Below, piece by piece: positions 52,108-60,109 of a stretch of DNA of 64,000 nt. The DNA is taken from assembly GCF_041740695.1 (NCBI RefSeq), contig NZ_JBGSLK010000143.1:1-64000 (forward strand), written 5' to 3'. The notes beneath the pieces were generated by a model. The model had not been told where the DNA came from. It searched no databases and saw nothing but the letters and a program-made list of their open reading frames with translations. Position 1 is the first letter of the stretch. Each line of letters begins with the position of its first letter. A program made the translations under genes and the position numbers. This DNA is from Haliscomenobacter sp041740695 (lineage in GTDB: Bacteria; Bacteroidota; Bacteroidia; Chitinophagales; Saprospiraceae).

Positions 52108-53082
52108 CTAGTTGTCAGCGATGTTCTCTTCCGCTGAATTGCTGATCAGGGTTTCGATGTAAGCCAGGTCTTTGCTTACAATTAGGGCTATTTCCTCGGG
52201 CGTTTTTTGGTCAATTTGATAGAGGTAAAGGATAACTTTGTTGACTTGTTGACGGGACTCTTCTAGTTCTTCTTCAAGTCGTTGGCGTTCTCTTTCGATA
52301 CCAATTTCTATTCCTTCTGCAAGAATCATGTCATAAGTACTCATGGCAGTTTTGTTTAGCGTTTTTGGTAAGTCTTGAATGAACCTATAGATTTTTTCTT
52401 TTGCAAGTTGCGAATTTTTGTAAAAATACGCAAGCACCAACACAATGAAATCCTGCTGACTATGGGGTTCGGTTAAGTTGATAAAAATAAGTTCTGCGTT
52501 TTGCATGATGAAATCTGGATCATGGATGTGTTTGAGCATCAAAAAAGTGTTGATCAACAAGCCAGTGCCCAATTCCAAAATTTGTTCGTCACTCATATCC
52601 GTGACGTGGGTAAAAATGTAGTCAAAACGCGGTAAAAATGGCAAGATACTTTCTGGCAGTTTTTTTCCAAAATAACTGTCAAAATTCCGCTTTTTCCACC
52701 CTTGCTTGCCGTGATACACCAGGATTGGAATAATCGGGTTCAGTTTTTTGTTGTTTTGGTGCAATTGCTCCGTCCAGGCGTCCAGCATGTAGCGCAGGAG
52801 CTGTAAATGGGGACGAGGTTCGGGTTTACTTTTGTGCTCAAAAATAAAAGACAGCACCACGGATTGCTTGCCAATTTTTAATGGACTTTGGTAGACTACA
52901 TCAGAAAAATACTCCTGTAGCGCTGGCGAAACAAATGATCCATTGACCCGCTCCAGTTTGCTGAGGTCTAAATCTTGTTGCAGTGCTGCAGGCAGCATGT
53001 TTTGTAGATAATCCAGAGCAATATCCAGCCTGCCGAAAGTGGCTTTGAAAAACTCATCGTGAGGCTTGGAGGGTTTATTGGG
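52108..53082 (-). CDS. Rpn family recombination-promoting nuclease/putative transposase
   Basis: A 324-residue protein of the Rpn/PD-(D/E)XK transposase_31 group. The N-terminal KPHDEFFKATFGRLDIALDYL and the nuclease core (residues about 60-95: DVVYQSPL..., VLSFIFEHKSKPEPRPHLQLLRYMLDAW, with E-x-K in FEHKSK) are diagnostic. A coiled-coil tail near residues 270-290 (ERERQRLEEELEESRQQ) is typical. Family members promote RecA-independent recombination and spread as multicopy genes. The ATG at 53080-53082 (MPNKPSKPHDE) is preferred to one seven codons upstream. It stands alone; the GC-rich gap upstream shows hairpins. Confidence 0.9.
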   Translation of the reverse strand, partial: PNKPSKPHDEFFKATFGRLDIALDYLQNMLPAALQQDLDLSKLERVNGSFVSPALQEYFSDVVYQSPLKIGKQSVVLSFIFEHKSKPEPRPHLQLLRYMLDAWTEQLHQNNKKLNPIIPILVYHGKQGWKKRNFDSYFGKKLPESILPFLPRFDYIFTHVTDMSDEQILELGTGLLINTFLMLKHIHDPDFIMQNAELIFINLTEPHSQQDFIVLVLAYFYKNSQLAKEKIYRFIQDLPKTLNKTAMSTYDMILAEGIEIGIERERQRLEEELEESRQQVNKVILYLYQIDQKTPEEIALIVSKDLAYIETLISNSAEENIADN

Positions 53083-53103
53083 CATGCGGCGTGATTTGTA
53101 CAC

Positions 53104-53407
53104 AAGGTAGGAGGCAGGAACGGGGAGGGCAAGTCACTTTTGGCGGGTTTTGACCAGGGCAAATTGGGGGGATTGGACAGTGGGCAGCCACCTAGGGCTG
53201 CCCCAACGCCCCCTATTTTCCCCCCAACCGGGGGATTTCCATCCCACATTTTCATCATAATTTTGTCTTATCCACCAACCACTTGGTCTGCTGGTAAAGA
53301 CATTTTTTCACCCGACGATAGAGCAGTTTCTCATGATCCCCTGCCCATTTGGTAGGGGTTTCATTTTTATGCACGAAATTGTAACTTGCTAGCATATTGT
53401 CTACAGG
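53104..53407. other. Intergenic region upstream of the propeller kinase
   Basis: 304 bases between divergent genes. A GGGCAGCC / GGCTGCCC hairpin (53182-53189 and 53196-53203) lies in a G/C-run-rich stretch (AAATTGGGGGG ... TTTTCCCCCC) that looks like a short inverted repeat. No coding sequence or RNA gene is seen. No clear TAnnTTTG box for the kinase gene was found. Confidence 0.4.
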
Positions 53408-56368
53408 ATGAAAAGAAGCATATGTTGGGCCATAAGTTGGGTAATGTTGACGGGAGTATGGGCGCAGAAGTACAACTTCGTCAATCTGAATGTAGAACAT
53501 GGCCTCATCCAGTCGCAAGCCAATGCACTGTGCCAGGACCAACAAGGCCATCTGTGGATTGCCACAATGGGTGGCATTTCCCGTTACGACGGCCAGCATT
53601 TTACGGGGTTTTCCATGAACGATGGTTTGGCCAACAACATCTGTATGACGATTTTAGCCGACCACAAGGGACGGATTTGGATAGGCACCCAAAATGGGCT
53701 TTCTCGTTACGATGGATCCCGGTTCAAGAACTATTATTTTTTAAAAGCGCCCGAACAAAGTGAAGTTAGCTCTCTGGCGGAAGATCAACAGGGACGAATC
53801 TGGTGCATTGCCAAAGACAAAGTCTACGGTATTGACCGAGGCAAAATCATTAAAGCAGACTTACCTGAAGACCATGCCTTTCGCCAGGTTTTTGCCGATC
53901 ACCAGGGGCAAATCTGGGTTTGTGGACCCGATGCACCCCTATACACCTTGCGCAAAGGCCAATGGCAGGAAATTGAACTGCCTGCTGGCGACAAAGCGCT
54001 CCATGCACCATTCCGGCTTTATTCCGATCCCGATCACAACCTCTGGCTGCTTACCCGGGGTGGCGTGTACCGCCGCAAAAATGGGGTATACGAACAATTC
54101 AACCCACCTGGTTTTGCGAAAATGGTCAAAGGAAGAGTAAGGCGTTTGGCATTTGACCAAAACAAAAACCTTTGGTTGGGCACCCAGGATGGCTTATACC
54201 AAATGAAGTCAGATGGCATCCGGCGCTTTGACCGCAACAATGGATTTTCCCAAAACATTGTCAGCGATCTATTCATCGACCGCGAGCAGCAGCTTTGGTT
54301 GGCGATGACTGGCGGGGATGGCGTTTTCAGATATGGGGGTGATACGTTTGAGCAATACGATGAGTCCATAGGTTTACCCACAGCTTCGGTGATGAGCATC
54401 TGTCGGGATTCTGCGCAGCAAATCTGGGCAGGTACCTACGGAGGTGGTTTGGCCCGCTTGGGCAAACAGGGATTTGAAGCCGTTCGGCTACCTCCAGCTG
54501 GAGCGCAACGCATCAACTCCATCATTGCAGACCATAGTGGCCGTTTGTGGATCGGCACCGAAGGAATGGGGCTCTGGCGATACCAACAAAGTAAGTTTAC
54601 CCAATTGCTCAGGGCCAAAGATGGTCTACCTCAGGGGGTCGTACTGAATGTGTATGAGGATCGGATGCAGCGCATTTGGATTGGTACACCCAGCGGGATC
54701 ATGCGTTACGACAGTGGCCGTTTCGAACAACTCAAGGCCTACAACTTTTTTAGTTCCTGTTTTTTGGACATTGGCCAGGATTCCTTGCTGGTCGGCAGTA
54801 CCAGGGGGATATTGCTGTTGCAACACGACCGGAATATCCTGCGCGAGCAACCAGATTTGCTGCGCAAATCAACTGTCATTTGTGCCGCACAACAGGGTTT
54901 AAAAGTATGGATTGGCTCAGACAATGGTCTGTTTTTATGGGACTTGCTCAGCAATTCATTCAAACATTTCAGCCAAAAATCAGGTTTGCCCTCCAATATT
55001 GTTTACAACCTCAGCGTGAGCAAAAAAGGCATTGTTTACGCCGGGACTGGGCATGGTTTTGCCCGTTTGGTGTTTGATGCTAAAACCCAAACCTATCAAA
55101 TCGACAATTTTAGTGCCACCGCTGGCATCCCGAATTGGGAAAGCAATCAACATGCAGCTTTGATTGATCGAGATGGTTCAGTATGGTTTGGCACCACCAA
55201 AGGTTTGTTTCGTTATTATGCTCAAGCTCCTAGAGCAACAGCCCCTCCCGGCGAGGTCATTTTACAATCGGTCAAACTTTTTTCCAAACCCGTCCAAGCT
55301 GGGCAATGGAACAAAGGCCTCAGTCCCGGCTACAACGTACCCCAAAACTTGCGCTTGCCCCCTCGCAAAAATCACCTTGGTTTTGAATTTGCTACGATTT
55401 CATTGCGAGATCCTCAAGGTATGCAGTACCAGTATCGCATTCGTGGATTGGATTCGAATTGGTCGATGCTCTCCAACAACCGTAAGGTAGAATACCCCAA
55501 TTTGCCAGCAGGCAAGTTTGTTTTTCAGGCACGTTCCCGCAACAAAGCTGGTCAATGGACCCGTAAAGTCCTCAATTATCCCTTTGAAATCATTACCCCT
55601 TTTTACCAAATGGCCTGGTTTCGAGGTGGGACCATTGGTTTTTTGGTCCTCCTGGGGGTAGCGATTCAATCGATCCGGGTGCGCCTGCGTTTGCGGCGTA
55701 AACGCCAGTTTGATCGTTTGCGGCAGGAAGAGCAGGAAAAAGTACGCCGCCGTACGGCCGAAGATTTTCACGATGAATTGGGCAACAAGTTGACCCGTAT
55801 CGCCCTATTGACCGAAATTCTGCAAAACAAACTCGGCCCTCAACAGCCCGATGTAAAAGGCATCGTCCAGCAAATCAAAGAAAATGCAGTGCAATTGTAT
55901 GGCGGCGCACGCGACATCATCTGGTCGCTCAATCCTTCTAGCGACAACCTTTTTGAAATCCTGACCCGCATCCGCGATTTGGGCGTAGATCTTTTTGCCG
56001 ATACAGGGATTGATTTCAGCTGTGAGGGCATTGAGGACAGTTACCACGATGTTCATGTCCCCATCGATTACAGCCGCAACCTGATCATGATTTTTAAAGA
56101 AGCGCTGAACAATTGCCTCAAACACTCCCAGGCACAAGCGGTAACTTTTGAGGTCATGCCCATTGGTTATCAGGCGTGGCGGATCATCTTGCGCGACAAC
56201 GGCAAAGGTTTTAATTTGGAAAACATCAAAAAAGGCCACGGCATCGACAACATGCAGATTCGCGCCAAACGCATCAATGCTCAGCTTGACTTTGCGCTGC
56301 TACCCCTCGGCGGTACCCGACTTGAGCTCCGCTTTGGTTTAAAAGAAAAAAAGAGCGCCACTGTTTGA
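53408..56368 (+). CDS. Two-component propeller histidine kinase (NarX/DesK type)
   Basis: A 986-residue exported sensor. A signal peptide (MKRSICWAISWVMLTGVWAQ) is followed by two seven-bladed periplasmic propeller halves made of Reg_prop repeats (for example GHLWIATMGGISRYDG, GRIWIGTQNGLSRYDG), a Y_Y_Y-type domain (YQYRIRGLDSNWSMLSNNRKVEYPNLPAG), one membrane segment (GGTIGFLVLLGVAIQSI) near residue 740 and a cytoplasmic HisKA_3/HATPase domain (TAEDFHDELGNKLTRIALL with the phosphoacceptor H; later ILRDNGKGFNLENIKKGHGIDNM). In Bacteroidota such kinases usually sense oligosaccharides or surface signals. The matching response regulator gene follows 221 bases downstream. Confidence 0.93.
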   Translation: MKRSICWAISWVMLTGVWAQKYNFVNLNVEHGLIQSQANALCQDQQGHLWIATMGGISRYDGQHFTGFSMNDGLANNICMTILADHKGRIWIGTQNGLSRYDGSRFKNYYFLKAPEQSEVSSLAEDQQGRIWCIAKDKVYGIDRGKIIKADLPEDHAFRQVFADHQGQIWVCGPDAPLYTLRKGQWQEIELPAGDKALHAPFRLYSDPDHNLWLLTRGGVYRRKNGVYEQFNPPGFAKMVKGRVRRLAFDQNKNLWLGTQDGLYQMKSDGIRRFDRNNGFSQNIVSDLFIDREQQLWLAMTGGDGVFRYGGDTFEQYDESIGLPTASVMSICRDSAQQIWAGTYGGGLARLGKQGFEAVRLPPAGAQRINSIIADHSGRLWIGTEGMGLWRYQQSKFTQLLRAKDGLPQGVVLNVYEDRMQRIWIGTPSGIMRYDSGRFEQLKAYNFFSSCFLDIGQDSLLVGSTRGILLLQHDRNILREQPDLLRKSTVICAAQQGLKVWIGSDNGLFLWDLLSNSFKHFSQKSGLPSNIVYNLSVSKKGIVYAGTGHGFARLVFDAKTQTYQIDNFSATAGIPNWESNQHAALIDRDGSVWFGTTKGLFRYYAQAPRATAPPGEVILQSVKLFSKPVQAGQWNKGLSPGYNVPQNLRLPPRKNHLGFEFATISLRDPQGMQYQYRIRGLDSNWSMLSNNRKVEYPNLPAGKFVFQARSRNKAGQWTRKVLNYPFEIITPFYQMAWFRGGTIGFLVLLGVAIQSIRVRLRLRRKRQFDRLRQEEQEKVRRRTAEDFHDELGNKLTRIALLTEILQNKLGPQQPDVKGIVQQIKENAVQLYGGARDIIWSLNPSSDNLFEILTRIRDLGVDLFADTGIDFSCEGIEDSYHDVHVPIDYSRNLIMIFKEALNNCLKHSQAQAVTFEVMPIGYQAWRIILRDNGKGFNLENIKKGHGIDNMQIRAKRINAQLDFALLPLGGTRLELRFGLKEKKSATV

Positions 56369-56370
56369 AA

Positions 56371-56566
56371 AACCGTTCTTTAGATCCTGGCGATTGAATT
56401 GCCTCCAGCTTTAGCTGGTGGTTCAAAGGCCAAATTTTAAATGGGCTTTAGCCCAAATCTCGGTTTGCAATTGGGGCTAAAGCCCAAAAACTAGCGTTCG
56501 CTGTTTATCCACCAGCTAAAGCTGGAGGCAATTCATGCGCTCCGAACCTAAGAATTGAGAACGGTT
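56371..56566. repeat. 196-base palindrome between kinase and regulator genes
   Basis: A perfect 26-base pair joins 56396-56421 (GAATTGCCTCCAGC...) with 56509-56534; an outer 9-base pair joins 56371-56379 and 56558-56566. Inside lie two self-complementary boxes, GGGCTTTAGCCC near 56443-56454 and GGGCTAAAGCCC near 56474-56485, that are also reverse complements of each other. It starts 3 bases after the kinase stop and ends 23 bases before the regulator ATG. Confidence 0.8.
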
Positions 56567-56589
56567 ATTTCAAAAAAAATTCATTCGCC

Positions 56590-57237
56590 ATGGAGGCTAA
56601 ACATAAGAACATGCAATACACCATAAACGTAACCCTCATCGAAGACGACGAAACCATCCGCGACAGCTATGCCTACCTCATCGGCGGCATGGAAGGTTAC
56701 GCCGTGATCAGCACCTACGCCTCCTACGAAGAGGCCGCAAAAAGGCTCCACGCCGACACCCCCGATGTCATCCTGCTTGACATTGAGCTACCCGGACTCA
56801 ATGGCATTGATGCACTCCTCAAGATCAAAAAGATCCTGCCCAATACCCCGGTGATCATGCTCACGGTTTACGAAAACGAGCACACCATTTTTGAAGCCCT
56901 GGTCAACGGCGCCAGCGGCTACCTCACCAAGGATGCCAGTCCCCAAAAAATGGTTGATGCCATCAAAGAAGTAATGGAAGGTGGCGGTGCCATGAGCGCC
57001 AACGTAGCCCGATTGGTCATCAAATCTTTTCACCGCAACCAAAACTCGCCCCTCACCCGCCGGGAAACCGAAATCCTGGAACAAATCGCCCTCGGCAAAA
57101 GCCGCAAACGCATTGCTGAAGAAATGTACATCGACATGGAAACCGTGAAGTCACACATCAAAAACATCTACCTCAAACTCGACGTACATTCCAAGGCCGA
57201 TGCCATCAAGCTGGCTAAAGACAAACGTTTTATTTAA
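56590..57237 (+). CDS. NarL/FixJ-type response regulator
   Basis: A 215-residue regulator: receiver domain (IEDDET at 17-22, phosphoacceptor D64 in VILLDIELPG, K in YLTKDASPQK) and a LuxR-type helix-turn-helix (PLTRRETEILEQIALGKSRKRIAEE...MDMETVKSHIKNIYLKL). It is the expected partner of the HisKA_3-type kinase encoded upstream, whose class phosphorylates NarL-type regulators. An in-frame Met8 (MQYTINVTLIEDD) is an equally good start. The 196-base palindrome between the two genes could lower expression of the regulator relative to the kinase. Confidence 0.93.
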   Translation: MEAKHKNMQYTINVTLIEDDETIRDSYAYLIGGMEGYAVISTYASYEEAAKRLHADTPDVILLDIELPGLNGIDALLKIKKILPNTPVIMLTVYENEHTIFEALVNGASGYLTKDASPQKMVDAIKEVMEGGGAMSANVARLVIKSFHRNQNSPLTRRETEILEQIALGKSRKRIAEEMYIDMETVKSHIKNIYLKLDVHSKADAIKLAKDKRFI

Positions 57238-57275
57238 ACTTGTTTGGCAGGAAATTAAAAATGGGCAATAAGCGT

Positions 57276-57283
57276 TAGATTTG
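57276..57283 (+). promoter_or_regulatory. Putative -7 box of the SusD gene
   Basis: TAGATTTG matches TAnnTTTG and lies 22 bases before the SusD start codon. A -33 TTG at the proper distance was not identified. It suggests that the SusD gene has its own promoter. Confidence 0.4.
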
Positions 57284-57305
57284 CAGATTAAAAAGAAGGA
57301 CTGGA

Positions 57306-58946
57306 ATGAAACTAGTATTACGTGTATTGCTCTTCCTTTTGGTGGTGATTGGTCTGGTGACCTGTGAAAAACTGGAAGAAAACCTGCTCGAAGGCCCCAT
57401 CGAACTCTCGACTCAAGAACAACGTTTCCTCACTGAAAATGACTGCGATGGCGCAGTCCGGCTGTGCTACAATGCCCTGGCTTTCGACGATTGGTGGCAA
57501 GTGCACTTCTGGCGCATGTGCAACGATGCAGCCACCGACGACGCCTGGGTAGGCGACACCGTCAAAAACTACGACATCAATCCACCGCGCATTTCCAACA
57601 ATCCGCTGGATTCCAACAGAACCCGCAACGATACCATTGCCGCGCCCCCTTTCAAACGCCGAATCGAAATCATGCAAGCCGGGCATTACACCCTGGATAC
57701 GCGTGGTGAGCGCCTGCGCGATTTTTACCAGTCCAATTTCAAAGGTATTTTCCTCTGCAATAGTGCCATTGCTGGGCTGAGTGCCTCCAAAATTGATGAC
57801 AATGTAAAAAACAGGTTGATAGCTGAAGCAAAATTCTTACGGGGCTTTTATTATTTTGAGCTGGTCAAAAACTTTGGTGGCGTGCCCATCATCACCTCTG
57901 TGGTCACCACCGAGTACCTGGATACGATGACCAGGGCATCGGTTCCCAAGGTGTACCGCCAAATCAAACAAGACTTTACGGAAGCCACCGCCGTATTGCC
58001 CACTTTGACCGAACAAAATGCCAAAGATCGTGGCCGCGCTACCCAAGGTGCTGCGCTGGCTTTTTTAGCAAAAGCAGAATTGTACGATGGGAACTGGGAA
58101 GGCGCGCTGGTTGCCGCCAAAAAAGTGATCGAAGCTGGTGACTACATCCTGGAGCCTGAATTTGGCGACCTGTGGAACCCTAGCAACATCAACAGTCGCG
58201 AGTTCATCTTTAGCATTGGTACCGGAGTGTGGTCTTTTAATGCGTTTGGCAATCCAATTCCGCTCATGTGTGGTACCCGCGCCGAAAAAGGCTGGGGCTA
58301 CTTGTGCCCTACTTCCAATCTTGAACGGCACTACCTAGCGGATCAGGACAGTGTGCGCCTCAAGTGGACCATCATCAAACACCAACAACCCGTTCCAGGT
58401 GATACCACCAAACGTTTCAACGCCCGCCCGGACGTAAGTAAATCGGCGCGCTTTAGCCGAAAATTATACACCCCTTCGCTACAGCGCTTTGGTGGCTCGG
58501 GCACCAAATTGCCCAACAACGTGATCTTTATGCGCTACGCCGACCTGCTGCTGATTGCAGCTGAAGCGGCTTACCATCGCAATGATCCCAGCACAGCAGT
58601 AGGTTACCTGAATGAGGTCCGCAAACGGGCCAAAGTCAGGGAAACCACCAGCATGAGTGGACCCAACTTACTCGATGCCATCTATAAGGAACGCCGCTCG
58701 GAATTGGCCTTTGAAGGGCATCGCCTCTTTGATTTGCGGCGCACCAAGCAGCTCAGCCAAACCTTTGGTATCCTTGGTACTTTTGTGACCTACAATCAAG
58801 GAAGTGCTGATTTTTACGAGACCAGCAACAAAAGAGAGAAACAGGATAAGGGGGTCAACTTCAAAACAGACAAGCACGAACTTTGGCCCATACCACAGGA
58901 TGAGTTGAATCGGAGAAGGGGGTTGCGGCAGAATCCGGGGTATTAA
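57306..58946 (+). CDS. SusD/RagB-type outer-membrane lipoprotein, without SusC
   Basis: A 546-residue nutrient-binding lipoprotein. The leader ends in GLVTC, a lipobox (C20). SusD features: an N-terminal TPR-like helical region, ACKDLY-like helices, KAKFLRGFYYFELVKNFGGVPIIT-type block (AEAKFLRGFYYFELVKNFGG near 170-190) and the C-terminal RYADLLLIAAEA...YLNEVRKRA...ERRSELAFEGHRLFDLRR signature. SusD proteins work with a SusC TonB-dependent channel; none is adjacent, since the regulator gene lies upstream and the convergent CorA gene downstream. It may use a SusC encoded elsewhere. It probably lies under the propeller kinase/regulator pair upstream. Confidence 0.9.
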   Translation: MKLVLRVLLFLLVVIGLVTCEKLEENLLEGPIELSTQEQRFLTENDCDGAVRLCYNALAFDDWWQVHFWRMCNDAATDDAWVGDTVKNYDINPPRISNNPLDSNRTRNDTIAAPPFKRRIEIMQAGHYTLDTRGERLRDFYQSNFKGIFLCNSAIAGLSASKIDDNVKNRLIAEAKFLRGFYYFELVKNFGGVPIITSVVTTEYLDTMTRASVPKVYRQIKQDFTEATAVLPTLTEQNAKDRGRATQGAALAFLAKAELYDGNWEGALVAAKKVIEAGDYILEPEFGDLWNPSNINSREFIFSIGTGVWSFNAFGNPIPLMCGTRAEKGWGYLCPTSNLERHYLADQDSVRLKWTIIKHQQPVPGDTTKRFNARPDVSKSARFSRKLYTPSLQRFGGSGTKLPNNVIFMRYADLLLIAAEAAYHRNDPSTAVGYLNEVRKRAKVRETTSMSGPNLLDAIYKERRSELAFEGHRLFDLRRTKQLSQTFGILGTFVTYNQGSADFYETSNKREKQDKGVNFKTDKHELWPIPQDELNRRRGLRQNPGY

Positions 58947-59084
58947 AAGTGAAAAGTGAAAAGTGAAAAGTGAAAAAAAATGCACTTCCCTTTTCATTCC
59001 AAATTTTTAAGCAAAAAAATTGTACAAACCAGTTGAAAGGCTTTTGGTCTACCTGCTTTTCACTATTCACTTTTCACTCCTCAC
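58945..59084. repeat. AAAAGTG tandem run and its inverted counterpart
   Basis: Four units of AAAAGTG at 58945-58972 start in the SusD stop codon; the complementary CTTTTCACT...CTTTTCACTCC lies at 59056-59084, at the end of the convergent CorA gene. Together they could form one stem serving both 3' ends. Confidence 0.7.
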
Positions 59085-59974
59085 ATCCACTTCTTCCGCT
59101 TAATCCACACATAAATCACCACAATAATCACCAGCATCAACCCCAAGCTCGCCGGATAACCCCACACCTCTTTCAACTCTGGCATGTACTTAAAGTTCAT
59201 CCCATAAATTCCTGCGATAAAAGTCAGGGGCATAAAAAAGACCGAAAAAATGGTAAGTACCTTCATCACCTCATTGGTCTTGTGGGCCGAGATGGAGATG
59301 TAAATGTTCAGAAGGTTCGAGACGTCTTCGTGGATTTGTTCGTAGTTGCTGTGCAGCTTCAGGGTCAGGTCTTTCAGGTCCTGGATGAAGGGGTTGGAGT
59401 GGGTATCGTGGTGCACTTCAGCGATGACTTTCTCGGTCAAAGTCAGCAGTTTTTTGTTCACACTCACCATGCGCCGCAGGTGGTACAGTTTTTCCTCGAA
59501 CTTGCCCCGCGAGTGCCGGGCAAAAATGGCGGTTTCAATCTTATCCACCTCATCATCCAGGTATTGCGCCGGGCCTGCGTAGGTAGATACGGCGTACCAA
59601 ATCACGTGAGTTACAACATCACAGGGCTTTAAATGGTGTCCTTTCCCCAAGTAACGGCTCACAATTTCCTCAATATAAGGTTGCGGCAAACGGTGGATGC
59701 TGATGAGGCAATCATCGGTGTAAAACAGTGCAATTTTGCTGGTCAGGTCCTGTACCGAGTGGGGGGTTTCCAGTTCTTTAGGGTTGTAGGAGCGCACAAT
59801 GATGAAACGTGCTTTCCCATCCATCTCAAACTTGGGCAAATGATCCGGCTCCAAACAATCCTGCACCGTATAGGGATGCAAATTGAACCGCGCGGCAATG
59901 TCCAAGAGCTGCTCTTTGGTGGGCTGCGTAACGTCCAGCCAGGTAAAACTGCCTTGGTAGATGTTTTTTTCCAC
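59081..59974 (-). CDS. CorA-family magnesium transporter
   Basis: A 297-residue divalent-cation channel of the CorA/2-TM-GxN family. A cytoplasmic N-terminal domain (ARFNLHPYTVQDCLEPDHLPKFE near 28-50) and a long helix (LTLTEKVIAEVHHDTHSN) lead to two C-terminal membrane segments (MKVLTIFSVFFMPLTFIAGIYGMNF, then the ASLGLMLVIIVVIYVWIK segment). The selectivity motif G-M-N is present. The C-terminus ends in basic KRKKWM, as usual. Length is slightly short but normal for bacterial forms. It is a single gene, convergent with SusD. Confidence 0.93.
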   Translation of the reverse strand: MEKNIYQGSFTWLDVTQPTKEQLLDIAARFNLHPYTVQDCLEPDHLPKFEMDGKARFIIVRSYNPKELETPHSVQDLTSKIALFYTDDCLISIHRLPQPYIEEIVSRYLGKGHHLKPCDVVTHVIWYAVSTYAGPAQYLDDEVDKIETAIFARHSRGKFEEKLYHLRRMVSVNKKLLTLTEKVIAEVHHDTHSNPFIQDLKDLTLKLHSNYEQIHEDVSNLLNIYISISAHKTNEVMKVLTIFSVFFMPLTFIAGIYGMNFKYMPELKEVWGYPASLGLMLVIIVVIYVWIKRKKWM

Positions 59975-60023
59975 TTGGCGTTATTTTTTGATGCAAGCTA
60001 AGGAAAAAGTTGAAGAGTTGAGG

Positions 60024-60106
60024 GGTTGAGAAGGTTGAGAGCTACCGCAGCGACTTAGACAAGGACTTTGTCAAAATCGCTGCGGTAGCTCTCAACTTTC
60101 TCAACC
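60024..60106. repeat. 30-base inverted repeat in the CorA upstream gap
   Basis: GGTTGAGAAGGTTGAGAGCT... (60024-60053) pairs with 60077-60106, one mismatch in 30, around a 23-base loop that itself has GACAA / TTGTC. The repeat includes GCTACCGCAGCGA / TCGCTGCGGTAGC. It ends four bases before the stop codon of the gene at 60110. It may end transcripts of that gene. Confidence 0.75.
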
Positions 60107-60109
60107 TTC

